A stretch of 42,627 nt of DNA from contig JAWKNW010000036.1 of the NCBI GenBank assembly GCA_041391505.1, forward strand, positions 1-42,627. The letters are read 5' to 3'. A model generated the notes under the pieces. It did no database searches. It was not told the DNA's origin and saw only the letters and a program-made list of their open reading frames with translations. Within the stretch, counting starts at the first letter, position 1, and each line of letters starts with the position of its first letter. Made by a program: the position numbers and the translations under genes. The stretch comes from Rhodothermales bacterium (GTDB lineage Bacteria > Bacteroidota > Rhodothermia > Rhodothermales > JAHQVL01). Positions 16,609-25,717 of the stretch are shown piece after piece.

Positions 16609-19218
16609 ATGGGCACTCCACTCCTAGAAAGCGGAAACAACTACAATCCCTTCACCCAGGGACCGAAAAAAGACCCGCTTCTGACGTTCGGCGACCTCAT
16701 CCAGATCGTGTACCGGCACAAGCATGTGCTCATCATCACGACGATCCTCTTCGCCGCGCTCGCCGTCGCCTACACGATGGTCACCAAGCCCGTCTACCAG
16801 GCCAATGTGACGCTCAAAAAAGAGCAGAATACCGCCAAAGGAGGGCCCGTAGACGATTTCAGCCGCATCCTGTTCGCGCAGCAGGCGATGGACCAGATCG
16901 ACACCGAGGCCCAGCTGCTCACGTCGCGCCAGGTGCTGGAGAGCGTCGTGCTCGAACTCGACCTGCTGGTGACGGTTGGCCAGTTCCAGGTGCCGGACTT
17001 GATCGATTACGCGTTCGACATGTCGCTGGCCGAATATCAGCACGAGCTGGATCAGCACCCCGAGAGCGGCGTGCCGCGCATCAAGATCGACGAATACAAC
17101 GTCAAGCCCGGCTTTCGCACGGTCCCGGGCGGCTCGTACCGGCTGCGCGTCAACGAGCGCGGCCTGCTCGAATTGCACGACATGGAGGTGGACAGCCTGC
17201 TCGCGATGGCGTCGTCCACCCGCGAGGCCGTGTTTACGCTCCCGCACTTCACCATGCGGGTGGATTGGCCGAATCCGGTGGCTGGCAGCGAACTGCGGTT
17301 CGAGACGGGCACCCCGGAACGCGTCGTGGGCGACCTCGGGGACCAGATCGATGTCGAGAATCCGCCGAACACCACCCTGCTCCGCGCCACGGTGCGTTCG
17401 AACTCGCCGTACATGGCGCAGCTGATCGCCAACACCCTCGCGACGTCGTTTCAGGCCTCCCGCTTCGAGCACAAACGGGAAGCCATCCGCTATTCGTCCA
17501 AGTTTATCGACGACCAGCTGACCGAGATCACGACCAACCTGCGGCGTTCCGAGGACAGCCTGAGCACCTTCCGGGGGCGCAATCGGATCACGAGCATCGA
17601 CGAAGGGACGCGCGAGACGATCGAGTTCATCACCCAGCTCGAGTCTGAAAAGGTGCAGACCGAACTCGAACTGGCGCAGTACGAAAGCCGGTACGAGACG
17701 CTCAAGGGGCAGTTCAGCGAAAAAGGGTTCTTCGACCAGACCTACCTCACGCCGCAAACCGATCAGAACAGCAACTATACGCCGTTCTCGACCCTGCTCG
17801 AACAGCTCACACGAGCCGAGCTGGAGCGCCTCGAACTGCTCCAGCGCCGCACGCCGAGCCATCCGGACGTGATCGCCATCGACGAGCGGATCGCGGAAAT
17901 CAAATCCAACCTCGCCGAATTCAACGAGAACACGATCACGGCCTATGACGTGATCATCAAATCGCTCCGCAAGAAACGCGACAACCTGAACGGCCTGATC
18001 CGCTCCTACAACGCCCGGGTGGCGAACATCGCCAGCAACGAAGGACAGCTGATGGCGCTGCAGCGCGAGCGGGACCTGAACGAGAAGATGTACCTCATGC
18101 TGGCCGACAAGCGCGAAGAGATGCGTCTGGCCGAGCTGTCGAACGTGCAGGACATCATCATCGTCGAGAGCGCGGTGCTCCCGATCGAGCCGATCCTGCC
18201 GCGCCGGACGATCACCGTCCTGATCGGCACCGTGCTGGGCCTGCTCGCCGGCCTCACGCTCGTCTTCCTGATCGAATTCCAGGGCAAGACGATCATGAGC
18301 ATCCGGGAGGTGGAGGAAGGATTGATGCTGCCGGTGCTGGCCATCATGCCTACCTTCCCCGCCGAGTTCCGCGAGAAGATCCGCCGCGGCTATCACCTGC
18401 GCAATCACCTCGACCTGCTCACCGACACCCGCTACGGATTCAAGGAATCCTACCGCATGCTGCGCACGAAGCTGAGCTTCACGCTCTCCACCAAGCGGAG
18501 CCCCACCAAAAACAACATCCTGTTTACGAGCTGCGAGGAGGACACGGGCAAGACGACCATCGTCACCAACTTCTCGCTGCTCCTGGCCCTGGCCGGCAAG
18601 CGCATTCTCGTCATCGACTGCGACCTCAAAAACCCGAGCGTGGGCCGGTTCTTCGGGATCCCGTTCAACGCGCCGGGCCTCATCGACTTCATCCTGCACG
18701 ACTACATCACCGTGCCCGACATCTACCGGCCGCTCGAAGACGACACCTACCGCGACGCCCCGTTTTTTAACCCGACGATCCGGATGGTCGACCAGGAGCT
18801 GAGCCTCACGAGTCCGTCGCTGCATCTCGACGTCATCCCCGCCGGCGGATCCGTCGAGCATTCGAGCGAGCTGCTCGACTCCGAGAAATTCAAGGACTTC
18901 CTGTTCGAGATTTCGGGGTCGTACGACTACGTGCTCATCGATACGCCGCCCGTGACGCGAACGGTCGACGCCATGACCATCGGCAGCTTCATCAAAAACG
19001 CCGTCGTGATCGTCCGCCCCGGCCATACACGCAAGGACAACCTCAGCCGCGCGATCCAGGACTTTCGGCAGTTCAACGTGCACCTGCTGGGCAGCGTGAT
19101 CAATGCGTGCGACATCAAGCGCTTCGCCAACGATTACGGCTACGGATATGGCTACGGCTACAACTACCGGTACGAATCGGACGTCCCGCGGCTGCCGGCG
19201 GCGGAAGCCGCCAGCTGA
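16609..19218 (+). CDS. Polysaccharide co-polymerase / BY-kinase (Wzc-like)
   Basis: 869 aa inner-membrane protein. N-terminal Wzz domain, TM1 about 38-57, long periplasmic coiled-coil region about 290-520, TM2 about 534-558. The cytoplasmic tyrosine kinase has Walker A (SCEEDTGKTT, Lys648), Walker A' (VIDCDL, 668-673) and Walker B (LIDTPP, Asp778). The C-terminus has a tyrosine cluster with seven Tyr at alternating positions 843-855 (YGYGYGYGYNYRY), the expected autophosphorylation tail. Controls chain length and export of the polysaccharide with the adjacent Wza-like protein. Activation of the kinase by TM-proximal segments is inferred from the family. Confidence 0.93.
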   Translation: MGTPLLESGNNYNPFTQGPKKDPLLTFGDLIQIVYRHKHVLIITTILFAALAVAYTMVTKPVYQANVTLKKEQNTAKGGPVDDFSRILFAQQAMDQIDTEAQLLTSRQVLESVVLELDLLVTVGQFQVPDLIDYAFDMSLAEYQHELDQHPESGVPRIKIDEYNVKPGFRTVPGGSYRLRVNERGLLELHDMEVDSLLAMASSTREAVFTLPHFTMRVDWPNPVAGSELRFETGTPERVVGDLGDQIDVENPPNTTLLRATVRSNSPYMAQLIANTLATSFQASRFEHKREAIRYSSKFIDDQLTEITTNLRRSEDSLSTFRGRNRITSIDEGTRETIEFITQLESEKVQTELELAQYESRYETLKGQFSEKGFFDQTYLTPQTDQNSNYTPFSTLLEQLTRAELERLELLQRRTPSHPDVIAIDERIAEIKSNLAEFNENTITAYDVIIKSLRKKRDNLNGLIRSYNARVANIASNEGQLMALQRERDLNEKMYLMLADKREEMRLAELSNVQDIIIVESAVLPIEPILPRRTITVLIGTVLGLLAGLTLVFLIEFQGKTIMSIREVEEGLMLPVLAIMPTFPAEFREKIRRGYHLRNHLDLLTDTRYGFKESYRMLRTKLSFTLSTKRSPTKNNILFTSCEEDTGKTTIVTNFSLLLALAGKRILVIDCDLKNPSVGRFFGIPFNAPGLIDFILHDYITVPDIYRPLEDDTYRDAPFFNPTIRMVDQELSLTSPSLHLDVIPAGGSVEHSSELLDSEKFKDFLFEISGSYDYVLIDTPPVTRTVDAMTIGSFIKNAVVIVRPGHTRKDNLSRAIQDFRQFNVHLLGSVINACDIKRFANDYGYGYGYGYNYRYESDVPRLPAAEAAS

Positions 19219-19406
19219 TCCCGCCGCGCTGGAAGAGCACGACTGGAATACGCCAATGGCGCTATCGTGCTGCTCCACAAGGACCTGCCCGGGGCCCGCG
19301 TAATTAAGTATTCTGATGTAACTGATTCGACCCTCATTGATCCACGCACCCCCCTGTTTCCTCCCCCCGCTTCTCCAATGACGTCGACATTTCTGTAGTA
19401 CACGCC

Positions 19407-20144
19407 ATGAGTTTGCAAGAGTTGAGCGGGATCTCCGAGGAACGTCCATTCGATCCTCTGCCTGTCCTCATCCAACAGATCCGGTTGGAAGAACAGTCGC
19501 GCATCGTTTACCGGGTCACCAAACGGATATTCGATTTTACCGTATCGCTGGCGCTCATCCTGCTGGCGATGCCGTTGATGATCGTCATCGGCCTGGCCGT
19601 CAAGCTGACGTCCGCCGGCCCGATCCTCTTCCGCCAGGAGCGGGTGGGCAAGGGAGGCGAACCCTTTACGTTCGTCAAATTCCGTTCGATGACCCACAAG
19701 GCCGACACGGCGATCCACGAAGCCTACATGCGAAAACTGATCCGGGGCGAGGTCGGCAACGGCGAGGACGGCGAAGGGACCGACGGGTCGATGTATAAAT
19801 TGAATAATGATCCCCGGGTCACCGAATTCGGCCGTTTTCTGCGCAAGACCAGCCTCGACGAACTCCCGCAGCTGTTCAATGTGCTTTCCGGTTCGATGAG
19901 CCTGGTCGGGCCTCGACCGCCCATCCCCTACGAAGTCAGCGCCTACAAAAGCTGGCACATGCAGCGTCTCCGCGTGAAACCCGGCGTCACCGGCCTGTGG
20001 CAGGTGAGCGGGCGCAGCGCGACGACATTCGATGAGATGGTTCGGCTGGACATCGACTACATCCAGCGACGGTCGCTCGCGCTCGATGTCCGCATCCTGC
20101 TCAAGACGATCCCGGCTGCACTGAATACCAAAACCGCCGCCTGA
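19407..20144 (+). CDS. Undecaprenyl-phosphate sugar-1-phosphate transferase (priming glycosyltransferase)
   Basis: 245 aa. One hydrophobic segment (about 44-65), then the conserved catalytic domain: FRQERVGKGG, FVKFRSM, DPRVTEFGRFLRKTSLDELP, SLVGPRPP, KPGVTGLWQVSGRS and a C-terminal LD.DYI. This is the minimal monotopic phosphoglycosyl-transferase of the WbaP/WcaJ/PglC type without the N-terminal multi-TM domain. It starts assembly of the repeat unit on undecaprenyl phosphate; the sugar is not deducible. Third gene of the export/kinase/priming series. Confidence 0.92.
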   Translation: MSLQELSGISEERPFDPLPVLIQQIRLEEQSRIVYRVTKRIFDFTVSLALILLAMPLMIVIGLAVKLTSAGPILFRQERVGKGGEPFTFVKFRSMTHKADTAIHEAYMRKLIRGEVGNGEDGEGTDGSMYKLNNDPRVTEFGRFLRKTSLDELPQLFNVLSGSMSLVGPRPPIPYEVSAYKSWHMQRLRVKPGVTGLWQVSGRSATTFDEMVRLDIDYIQRRSLALDVRILLKTIPAALNTKTAA

Positions 20145-20190
20145 ACGGCAGCCGGCCGCCCCCGCTCGCGCCGGCATCGCTCTTTACCGT

Positions 20191-20316
20191 CCGTAAAGGA
20201 TTTACGGCGCTTTCGCTCGACCCATTGCTACGCCAACAGAACGCGGCATCGCCCACCCGGTGCGAGGCGGCGGCCTGCGCGCGCAAGCGAATAGCCCTGC
20301 TCACTGCCTATTCGCT
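20191..20316. promoter_or_regulatory. Two small hairpins upstream of the WlbA-like gene
   Basis: CCGTAAA/TTTACGG with a 3-nt loop (20191-20207), preceded by another TTTAC half-site. Then a perfect 9-bp inverted repeat AGCGAATAG/CTATTCGCT (20286-20294 with 20308-20316, 13-nt loop) ending 20 bp before the ATG at 20337. Could be protein-binding sites or a 5' leader structure. Function unproven. Confidence 0.4.
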
Positions 20317-20336
20317 CTGTACATACATCCATTCTC

Positions 20337-21380
20337 ATGATTAAGCTAGGAGTCATCGGATGCGGATACTGGGGCCCCAACCTCATCCGCAACTTCAAAA
20401 AAACATCCGGCTGCGATGTAGCCATCTGCTGCGACCGCGACGAAAGCCGGCTGCAGCGCGTCGAGCACCTGTTCCCGGGCATGCCGACGACGACGGACTA
20501 CCAGGAGCTGCTCGAATCCGACCTCGACGCCGTGGCGATCGCCACGCCGGTCTGGACCCATTATCCGCTCGCGAAGGCGTTTCTCGAACGGGGCAAACAC
20601 GTGTTTGTCGAAAAACCGCTGACGCCCTCGAGCGACGAGTGCGTCGCGCTGATCGAGCTGGCCGAATCGCGCCGGCTTGCGCTCATGGTGGGCCACACGT
20701 TCGAGTACACCGCGGCGGTGAACAAGATCAAGGAAATCGTCCAGAGCGGCGAAATCGGCGAGGTGCTCTACATCAACAGCACCCGCGTGAACCTGGGGCT
20801 CTTCCAGAAGGACATCAACGTCATCTGGGACCTCGCGCCGCACGACATCTCGATCATCACGTATGTCCTGGGTAAGGAGCCCGTCTCCGTCAACGCCCAG
20901 GGCCGCAGCCACTTCGCCGACGGCATCGAGGATGTCGCGATGACGACGCTGCACTTCGAGGCCGGCCCGATCGCCTTCATCCGCAACAGCTGGATCGACC
21001 CGAACAAGGTGCGTTCGATGATCTTCGTCGGTTCGAAGAAGATGCTGGTTTACGACGACATCAGCCCGAACGAAAAGATCAAGATTTACGACAAGGGCGT
21101 CGAAAAACCGGATTATTACGACGATTTCGGCTCGTTCCAGTTCTCGTACCGGTACGGGGACATCTACATCCCGCGCATCGACGAGCACGAGGCGCTCGGC
21201 GCCGAGACGGCTCACTTCATCGAGAGCATTACGACCGGCCGGACGCCCCGAAGCGATGGATACAGCGGGTTGCGCGTGATCCGCACGATCGAGGCCGCCT
21301 GTCAATCCCTCAAGGCCGACGGCGCGGCCGTGCCGATCGCCGCGACGCGGGAAACGGTGCTGCAATCTGCCTCCTCCTAA
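20337..21380 (+). CDS. UDP-sugar 3-oxidoreductase, Gfo/Idh/MocA family (WlbA/WbpB-like)
   Basis: 347 aa. Rossmann motif GCGYWGPNLIRNF, EKP motif (FVEKPLTPS), and the WDLAPHDISI and GHTFEYTAAVN segments typical of the WlbA/WbpB subgroup that oxidises C3 of UDP-GlcNAc-uronate. The two genes that follow (hexapeptide N-acetyltransferase, DegT aminotransferase) are the other two steps of the same 3-acetamido route, which strengthens the call. Cytoplasmic. The 6-dehydrogenase that would make the uronate is not in the window. Alternative: a related 3-oxidation step on another nucleotide sugar. Confidence 0.85.
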   Translation: MIKLGVIGCGYWGPNLIRNFKKTSGCDVAICCDRDESRLQRVEHLFPGMPTTTDYQELLESDLDAVAIATPVWTHYPLAKAFLERGKHVFVEKPLTPSSDECVALIELAESRRLALMVGHTFEYTAAVNKIKEIVQSGEIGEVLYINSTRVNLGLFQKDINVIWDLAPHDISIITYVLGKEPVSVNAQGRSHFADGIEDVAMTTLHFEAGPIAFIRNSWIDPNKVRSMIFVGSKKMLVYDDISPNEKIKIYDKGVEKPDYYDDFGSFQFSYRYGDIYIPRIDEHEALGAETAHFIESITTGRTPRSDGYSGLRVIRTIEAACQSLKADGAAVPIAATRETVLQSASS

Positions 21381-21393
21381 TCCCGGATCTCTC

Positions 21394-21864
21394 ATGAATA
21401 ACTCCCGCATCGCCGACGACGTCGTGCTCGGCGAAGATGTCAAGATTTACGGATTTGTAAACCTCTACGGATGCCAGATCGGGGCGCATTCGAAGATCGG
21501 TACGTTTGTCGAAGTTCAGAAGGGCGCGCGCATCGGCCGCAATTGCAAGATCTCGAGCCACAGCTTCGTCTGCGAGGGCGTGGCCATCGAGGACGGCGTG
21601 TTTGTGGGCCACGGCGTGATGTTCATCAACGACCTCTTCCCCCGCGCCACGGCGGCCGACGGCACGCTGCAGACGGAGGCCGACTGGACCTGCATCACGA
21701 CGCACGTCATGGAGGGCGCCTCCATCGGGTCGAACGCCACCATTCTGTGCGGCGTGACGATCGGTGAGGGCGCGCTCGTGGGCGCCGGCAGCGTCGTGAC
21801 GAAAGATGTCCCCGCGCGAACGGTCGTCGCCGGCAACCCCGCCCGGGTCATCCGAACCCTGTAG
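21394..21864 (+). CDS. Left-handed beta-helix N-acetyltransferase (WlbB/WbpD-like)
   Basis: 156 aa with hexapeptide repeats throughout (IGAHSKIGTFVEVQ, IGRNCKI, IGSNATIL, IGEGALVGAGSVV). The segment GVFVGHGVMFINDLFPRA is characteristic of WbpD/WlbB-type UDP-3-amino-sugar acetyltransferases. The C-terminus GNPARVIRTL is typical of the trimeric fold. Expected to acetylate the 3-amino group made by the DegT-type aminotransferase downstream. Starts 13 bp after the oxidoreductase gene. A perfect 20-bp palindrome lies 14 bp past its stop. Confidence 0.88.
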   Translation: MNNSRIADDVVLGEDVKIYGFVNLYGCQIGAHSKIGTFVEVQKGARIGRNCKISSHSFVCEGVAIEDGVFVGHGVMFINDLFPRATAADGTLQTEADWTCITTHVMEGASIGSNATILCGVTIGEGALVGAGSVVTKDVPARTVVAGNPARVIRTL

Positions 21865-21878
21865 GACCGCGCGAAGCG

Positions 21879-21898
21879 CCGTCACCGGCCGGTGACGG
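21879..21898. repeat. Perfect 20-bp palindrome
   Basis: CCGTCACCGGCCGGTGACGG has no spacer and is 100 % GC-paired symmetric, just after the acetyltransferase stop. With no loop and no T-run it looks more like a dimeric-protein site or cruciform than an intrinsic terminator. Confidence 0.7.
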
Positions 21899-22031
21899 TC
21901 CTCGGCGAGCGGTCTCCCGATCCCCTTTCGAGGTTCGAGGCCGCCCGCCCGCGAACCGCTTATTTGAAACCTGGAACGGCAAACGCAGCCACCCATCGGC
22001 ACGGACGCGTTTGCACTTGGAGTGTCAACAC

Positions 22032-23216
22032 ATGGAAGTACCTTTCTTGAATCTCAAAGCGCAGTATCTGGCCATCCAGGAGGAAGTCCAGGAAGCCATC
22101 CAGCGCGTCATCGACAAGACGGCCTTCGCCGGCGGTCCGTTCGTGCAGCAGTTCGAGGAGGCCTATGCGGCCTATTGCCAGACCAAACACGCCATCGGAG
22201 TCGGCAGCGGCACCTCGGCGCTCTGGCTCGCGCTCGAAGGGCTGGGCATCGGCGAGGGCGACGAGGTCATCACCACCCCGAACACCTTCATCGCGACGGC
22301 CGAAGCCATCAGCTACGCCGGCGCCACGCCCGTCTTCGTCGACATCGACGAAAAGACCTACAACATCGACCCGTCGCTGATCGAGGAGAAAATCACGGCG
22401 CGCACCCGCGCCATCATCCCGGTCCACCTCTTCGGCCAGACGGCCGACCTGGCGCCGATCCTCGACATCGCGCGCAAGCACGGGCTGCACGTCATCGAAG
22501 ACGCGAGCCAGGCGCACGGCGCGCTCTACCAGGGCCAGCCGGCCGGCTCCATCGGCGACGTGGGCTGCTTCAGCTTCTATCCCGGCAAAAACCTGGGCGC
22601 CTATGGCGAGGCCGGCGGCATCGTGACCAGCAACAGCGACCTGGCCCGGTACATCCAGATGGTGAAGGACCACGGGCAGTCGCAGAAATACTATCACGAC
22701 ATCGTGGGCTGGAACGACCGCATGGACGGCATCCAGGGCGCGGTGCTTTCCGTCAAGCTCAAATACATCGACCGGTGGAACGAGCTGCGCCGGCAGCATG
22801 CGCAGACCTACTCCAACCTCCTGTCCGACGTGGACGGCGTCGTACTGCCGCATGTGGCGGAATACGGCACGCACGTCTATCACATCTACGCCATCCGCGT
22901 GGATCGGCGCGATCAGGTCAAGGCCGAGATGGAAAAGCGCGGCGTCTACTGCGGCATCCACTACCCGCTGCCGCTGCACCTCCAGAAAGCGTATGAGGAC
23001 CTGGGCCACGTGCGGGGCGATTTCCCGGTCACCGAGCGGTGCAGCGACACCTACCTCTCCCTGCCGATGTACCCGGAGCTGACGCACGAGCAGATCATGC
23101 AGGTGGTGTCGGTGCTCAAGGCGAGCCTGGCCGCGGTCGACGGACTCGACATCGAGGGCGACGGCCACGCGTCCGCCGCGGCGCCGGCCTACAAGAAGAC
23201 GGCCATCATTTCCTGA
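22032..23216 (+). CDS. DegT/DnrJ/EryC1 aminotransferase (WlbC/WbpE-like)
   Basis: 394 aa from ATG 22032 (MEVPFLNLKAQY, the usual family start). PLP features: GSGTSAL (58-64), EDASQAHGA with Asp157, and the Schiff-base Lys186 in SFYPGKNLGAYGEAG. C-terminal IHYPLPLHLQKAY is the substrate loop of sugar 3-aminotransferases. Predicted to aminate a UDP-3-keto sugar with PLP and glutamate. With the two preceding genes it makes a UDP-2,3-diacetamido-type sugar for the polysaccharide. The last 20 residues are an Ala-rich tail. Confidence 0.92.
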   Translation: MEVPFLNLKAQYLAIQEEVQEAIQRVIDKTAFAGGPFVQQFEEAYAAYCQTKHAIGVGSGTSALWLALEGLGIGEGDEVITTPNTFIATAEAISYAGATPVFVDIDEKTYNIDPSLIEEKITARTRAIIPVHLFGQTADLAPILDIARKHGLHVIEDASQAHGALYQGQPAGSIGDVGCFSFYPGKNLGAYGEAGGIVTSNSDLARYIQMVKDHGQSQKYYHDIVGWNDRMDGIQGAVLSVKLKYIDRWNELRRQHAQTYSNLLSDVDGVVLPHVAEYGTHVYHIYAIRVDRRDQVKAEMEKRGVYCGIHYPLPLHLQKAYEDLGHVRGDFPVTERCSDTYLSLPMYPELTHEQIMQVVSVLKASLAAVDGLDIEGDGHASAAAPAYKKTAIIS

Positions 23217-23404
23217 CGGATGCCGGCGCGGGTTCGGGGGTTTCGCCCCGAGCCCGCCCGGAGCTCGACCTGCGCGGCACGATTTACCACCGCCAATCCT
23301 CCGTAGATCCTTGCGGCCGGACTGATACTACTTGTAGCGGGCCCGCCGCCGCCATTGTCCTATTTTTCGTCTCGCCATGGCGCGTGCCGCGCCGTGATCC
23401 GACC

Positions 23405-24361
23405 ATGCTCAGGGAGGTCTTTTACCGGCTCAAGCCGCTCATACCGCGCACGATGCAGATCGCGATGCGCCGGCGGCTGATTGAGTGGCAGCGCCGCCAG
23501 GTAGAGCCGATATGGCCGATCGACCCGGCCTCGGCCACGCCGCCGGCGGGATGGACCGGCTGGCCCGACGGCGCCCAGTTCGCGCTGGTTCTCACGCACG
23601 ACGTCGAGAAATCCATCGGCCAGTCGCGCAGCATCCAGCTCGCCGAGATGGAGCGCGACCGCGGCTTCCGATCCTCCTTCAACTTTGTCCCGGAGCGGTA
23701 TCCGGACAACCCCTCCATCCGCCGGCAGCTCGGCGACATGGGCTTCGAGGTGGGCGTCCACGGCCTCAACCACGACGGCAAGCTCTACAGCTCGCGCGAG
23801 GAATTCATGCGCCGGGCGGTGCGCATCAACGGCTACATCGCCTCCTGGGGCGCCCACGGCTTCCGGTCGCCGGCCATGCACCACAACCTGGAGTGGCTCG
23901 GCAGCCTCGACTGCGACTACGACGCCTCCACCTTCGACACCGACCCGTTCGAGCCCCAGCCCGACGGGGCCGGCACCATCTTCCCGTACATGGTGCCCCG
24001 CGCCGACGGACGCCCGCCCTATGTCGAACTCCCCTATACGCTGCCGCAGGATTTTACCCTGTTCGTGCTGATGGGCGAGACGGCGCCCGTGACCTGGAAG
24101 CGCAAGCTCGACTGGATCGCGGCGCGCGGTGGCATGGCCCTGCTGAACGTGCATCCCGACTATATGCATTTCGGATCGGGTCGCGCGCGCGTCGAGGAGT
24201 ACGAGGCGTCGATCTATGCCGAGTTCCTGGACTACGTAACCGCGTCGTATAGCGGCCGCTTCTGGCACGCACTGCCGCACGAAGTCGCCGCGTTCTGGCG
24301 CGCCGACCGCGCCGGCATGACGCCCGAAGCGACCAGGGCGGTCAGCCAAACGTCGCCGTGA
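23405..24361 (+). CDS. Polysaccharide deacetylase (NodB-like, CE4-type fold)
   Basis: 318 aa from ATG 23405; the frame is open upstream but lacks protein character. The metal and catalytic motifs are a variant of CE4: LTHDVEKS (HDVE in place of TFDD), GVHGLNHDGK (paired His), GFRSPAMHHN, and a distal LNVHPDYMHF with the late His. No signal peptide, so it may act in the cytoplasm or on a lipid-linked intermediate. Proteins of this kind occur in EPS clusters and remove N-acetyl groups from glycan. The 3' end overlaps the convergent next gene by 20 bp. Confidence 0.85.
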   Translation: MLREVFYRLKPLIPRTMQIAMRRRLIEWQRRQVEPIWPIDPASATPPAGWTGWPDGAQFALVLTHDVEKSIGQSRSIQLAEMERDRGFRSSFNFVPERYPDNPSIRRQLGDMGFEVGVHGLNHDGKLYSSREEFMRRAVRINGYIASWGAHGFRSPAMHHNLEWLGSLDCDYDASTFDTDPFEPQPDGAGTIFPYMVPRADGRPPYVELPYTLPQDFTLFVLMGETAPVTWKRKLDWIAARGGMALLNVHPDYMHFGSGRARVEEYEASIYAEFLDYVTASYSGRFWHALPHEVAAFWRADRAGMTPEATRAVSQTSP

Positions 24362-25463
24362 CGCCCCGGTCCGGCTGAATCCCGCCCGAGAGGGCATACA
24401 GCAGCCAGCCGAGATGCTCGGGCCGGCATTCCTCGATGACGGCGGCCCGAGCCGCCGCAGCCCCTCCCCGACTGAACAGCCGGCCCGGCGCCAGCTGCCG
24501 CACGTACGAGGTATACCGCGTCCGCTGGAGCCCATCCCAGACCACCTTGCGTTTGGTGTCCACCAGATCCACCTTCCGCTCGTTGCCGAAACGAACCCAC
24601 GCGAGGCTCGCGATCAGCGCGTCCGCGTAATCCTCACCCGTCAGCAAACTGACTTCCACCAGCGCCATCGGCGCGATGGCGTACTGGTGGACGGACAGGA
24701 CCGGGTACTGATCCACCACGCGGCCGTCCGTCGTGTCGTACCGCCACCACCACTGGCCGATGGGCCCCTGGTTCATGACGAGGCGGTCCGCCACCTGCCG
24801 CGCGACGTGCAGCGACGCCTCGTCACCGAAGGCGCGCGCGTAGCGCGAAAACGCGTAGGCCGAAAAGGCCTGATCCGGGAAGATGCCACGCCGGCGTCCG
24901 AGCATCCCCTTGCCCTGCCGCGCGAAAACGCCCTGGCCGCCGTAGTTCACGAAAAGCAGCTGACGCGTGAGATGCGTCACATCCTCCAGCGCCTCGGCGT
25001 CCGGGCCGACGGCCAGGCGCGCCTCGGACAACCCGGTGAGCAGCCAGGCGAGGGCGCCCGTCTCTGCCGCGCGGCCATCCGGGTAGGCATCGAGCGCCAG
25101 CCGCAGGTCGAAGGCGTCGAAGACGCGATCGAGCAGCTGCGGCGCCACGCGCGCCGTCATCCACACCAGGAGTCCCAGTTCGGCCGTCGACTTCACCGAC
25201 GCGCTGCGTTCCACCAGCTCGGCGGCGAGGCTCTGGGTGGCGAACGCCGTCCAGTAGCCCCGGCGGGCAATCTCGTTGAGCCCCATCGTGGCGACCAGGC
25301 TGCCGGCGTAGGAGGTCCCGACCCGCCGCAGCCCCTGGCTGCTGGGTGAGACACGCTTGCAAAAGGCCGACTTGCGCTCGTCGTACATCGACCGGAGCCC
25401 GTCGGCAGCGAGACCCACCAGCTGCGCGACGTCGTGTTGTTTGACCAGAATGTGCTCAGTCAC
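24342..25463 (-). CDS. Unrecognised alpha-helical protein, possible (alpha/alpha) toroid
   Basis: I do not recognise a family. 373 aa from GTG 25463, where MTEHILVKQHDVAQLV begins a helix-rich protein; the frame is open to ATG 25622, but those 53 residues are basic and low-complexity. Successive amphipathic helices with aromatic loops (NYGGQGVF, IFPDQAFSAYAFSRYAR, GQWWWRYDTTDGRVVDQYP, SVHQYAIAPMAL) look like an alpha/alpha-toroid carbohydrate-active fold such as lyases, C5-epimerases or six-hairpin glycosidases. No signal peptide. Its place inside the EPS locus suggests glycan modification. It is the only leftward gene between 15942 and 42042. Confidence 0.6.
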   Translation of the reverse strand: MTEHILVKQHDVAQLVGLAADGLRSMYDERKSAFCKRVSPSSQGLRRVGTSYAGSLVATMGLNEIARRGYWTAFATQSLAAELVERSASVKSTAELGLLVWMTARVAPQLLDRVFDAFDLRLALDAYPDGRAAETGALAWLLTGLSEARLAVGPDAEALEDVTHLTRQLLFVNYGGQGVFARQGKGMLGRRRGIFPDQAFSAYAFSRYARAFGDEASLHVARQVADRLVMNQGPIGQWWWRYDTTDGRVVDQYPVLSVHQYAIAPMALVEVSLLTGEDYADALIASLAWVRFGNERKVDLVDTKRKVVWDGLQRTRYTSYVRQLAPGRLFSRGGAAAARAAVIEECRPEHLGWLLYALSGGIQPDRGVTATFG

Positions 25464-25717
25464 GAGTTCCTGCCTCGTTGCATGCAAGAGAAACGATGCG
25501 CGGGCGTGGGAAGGGAGGCGCGCACCACTACGACTGCGGGAGGCTCGGATCGACGGCGCGGCGGAGGGAATGGGCGTGGGCGTGCGCGCGGCGTCGATTC
25601 GCGGTTGATGAATCATCGTCACAGTGCAACCGGCTGCTCGGAAAACACGGGATCCGCCGGCTGGAACAACGATCCGGCCCCTGCATCGAAGTGCGACGCC
25701 AAGCCAGCGCTCGACCG

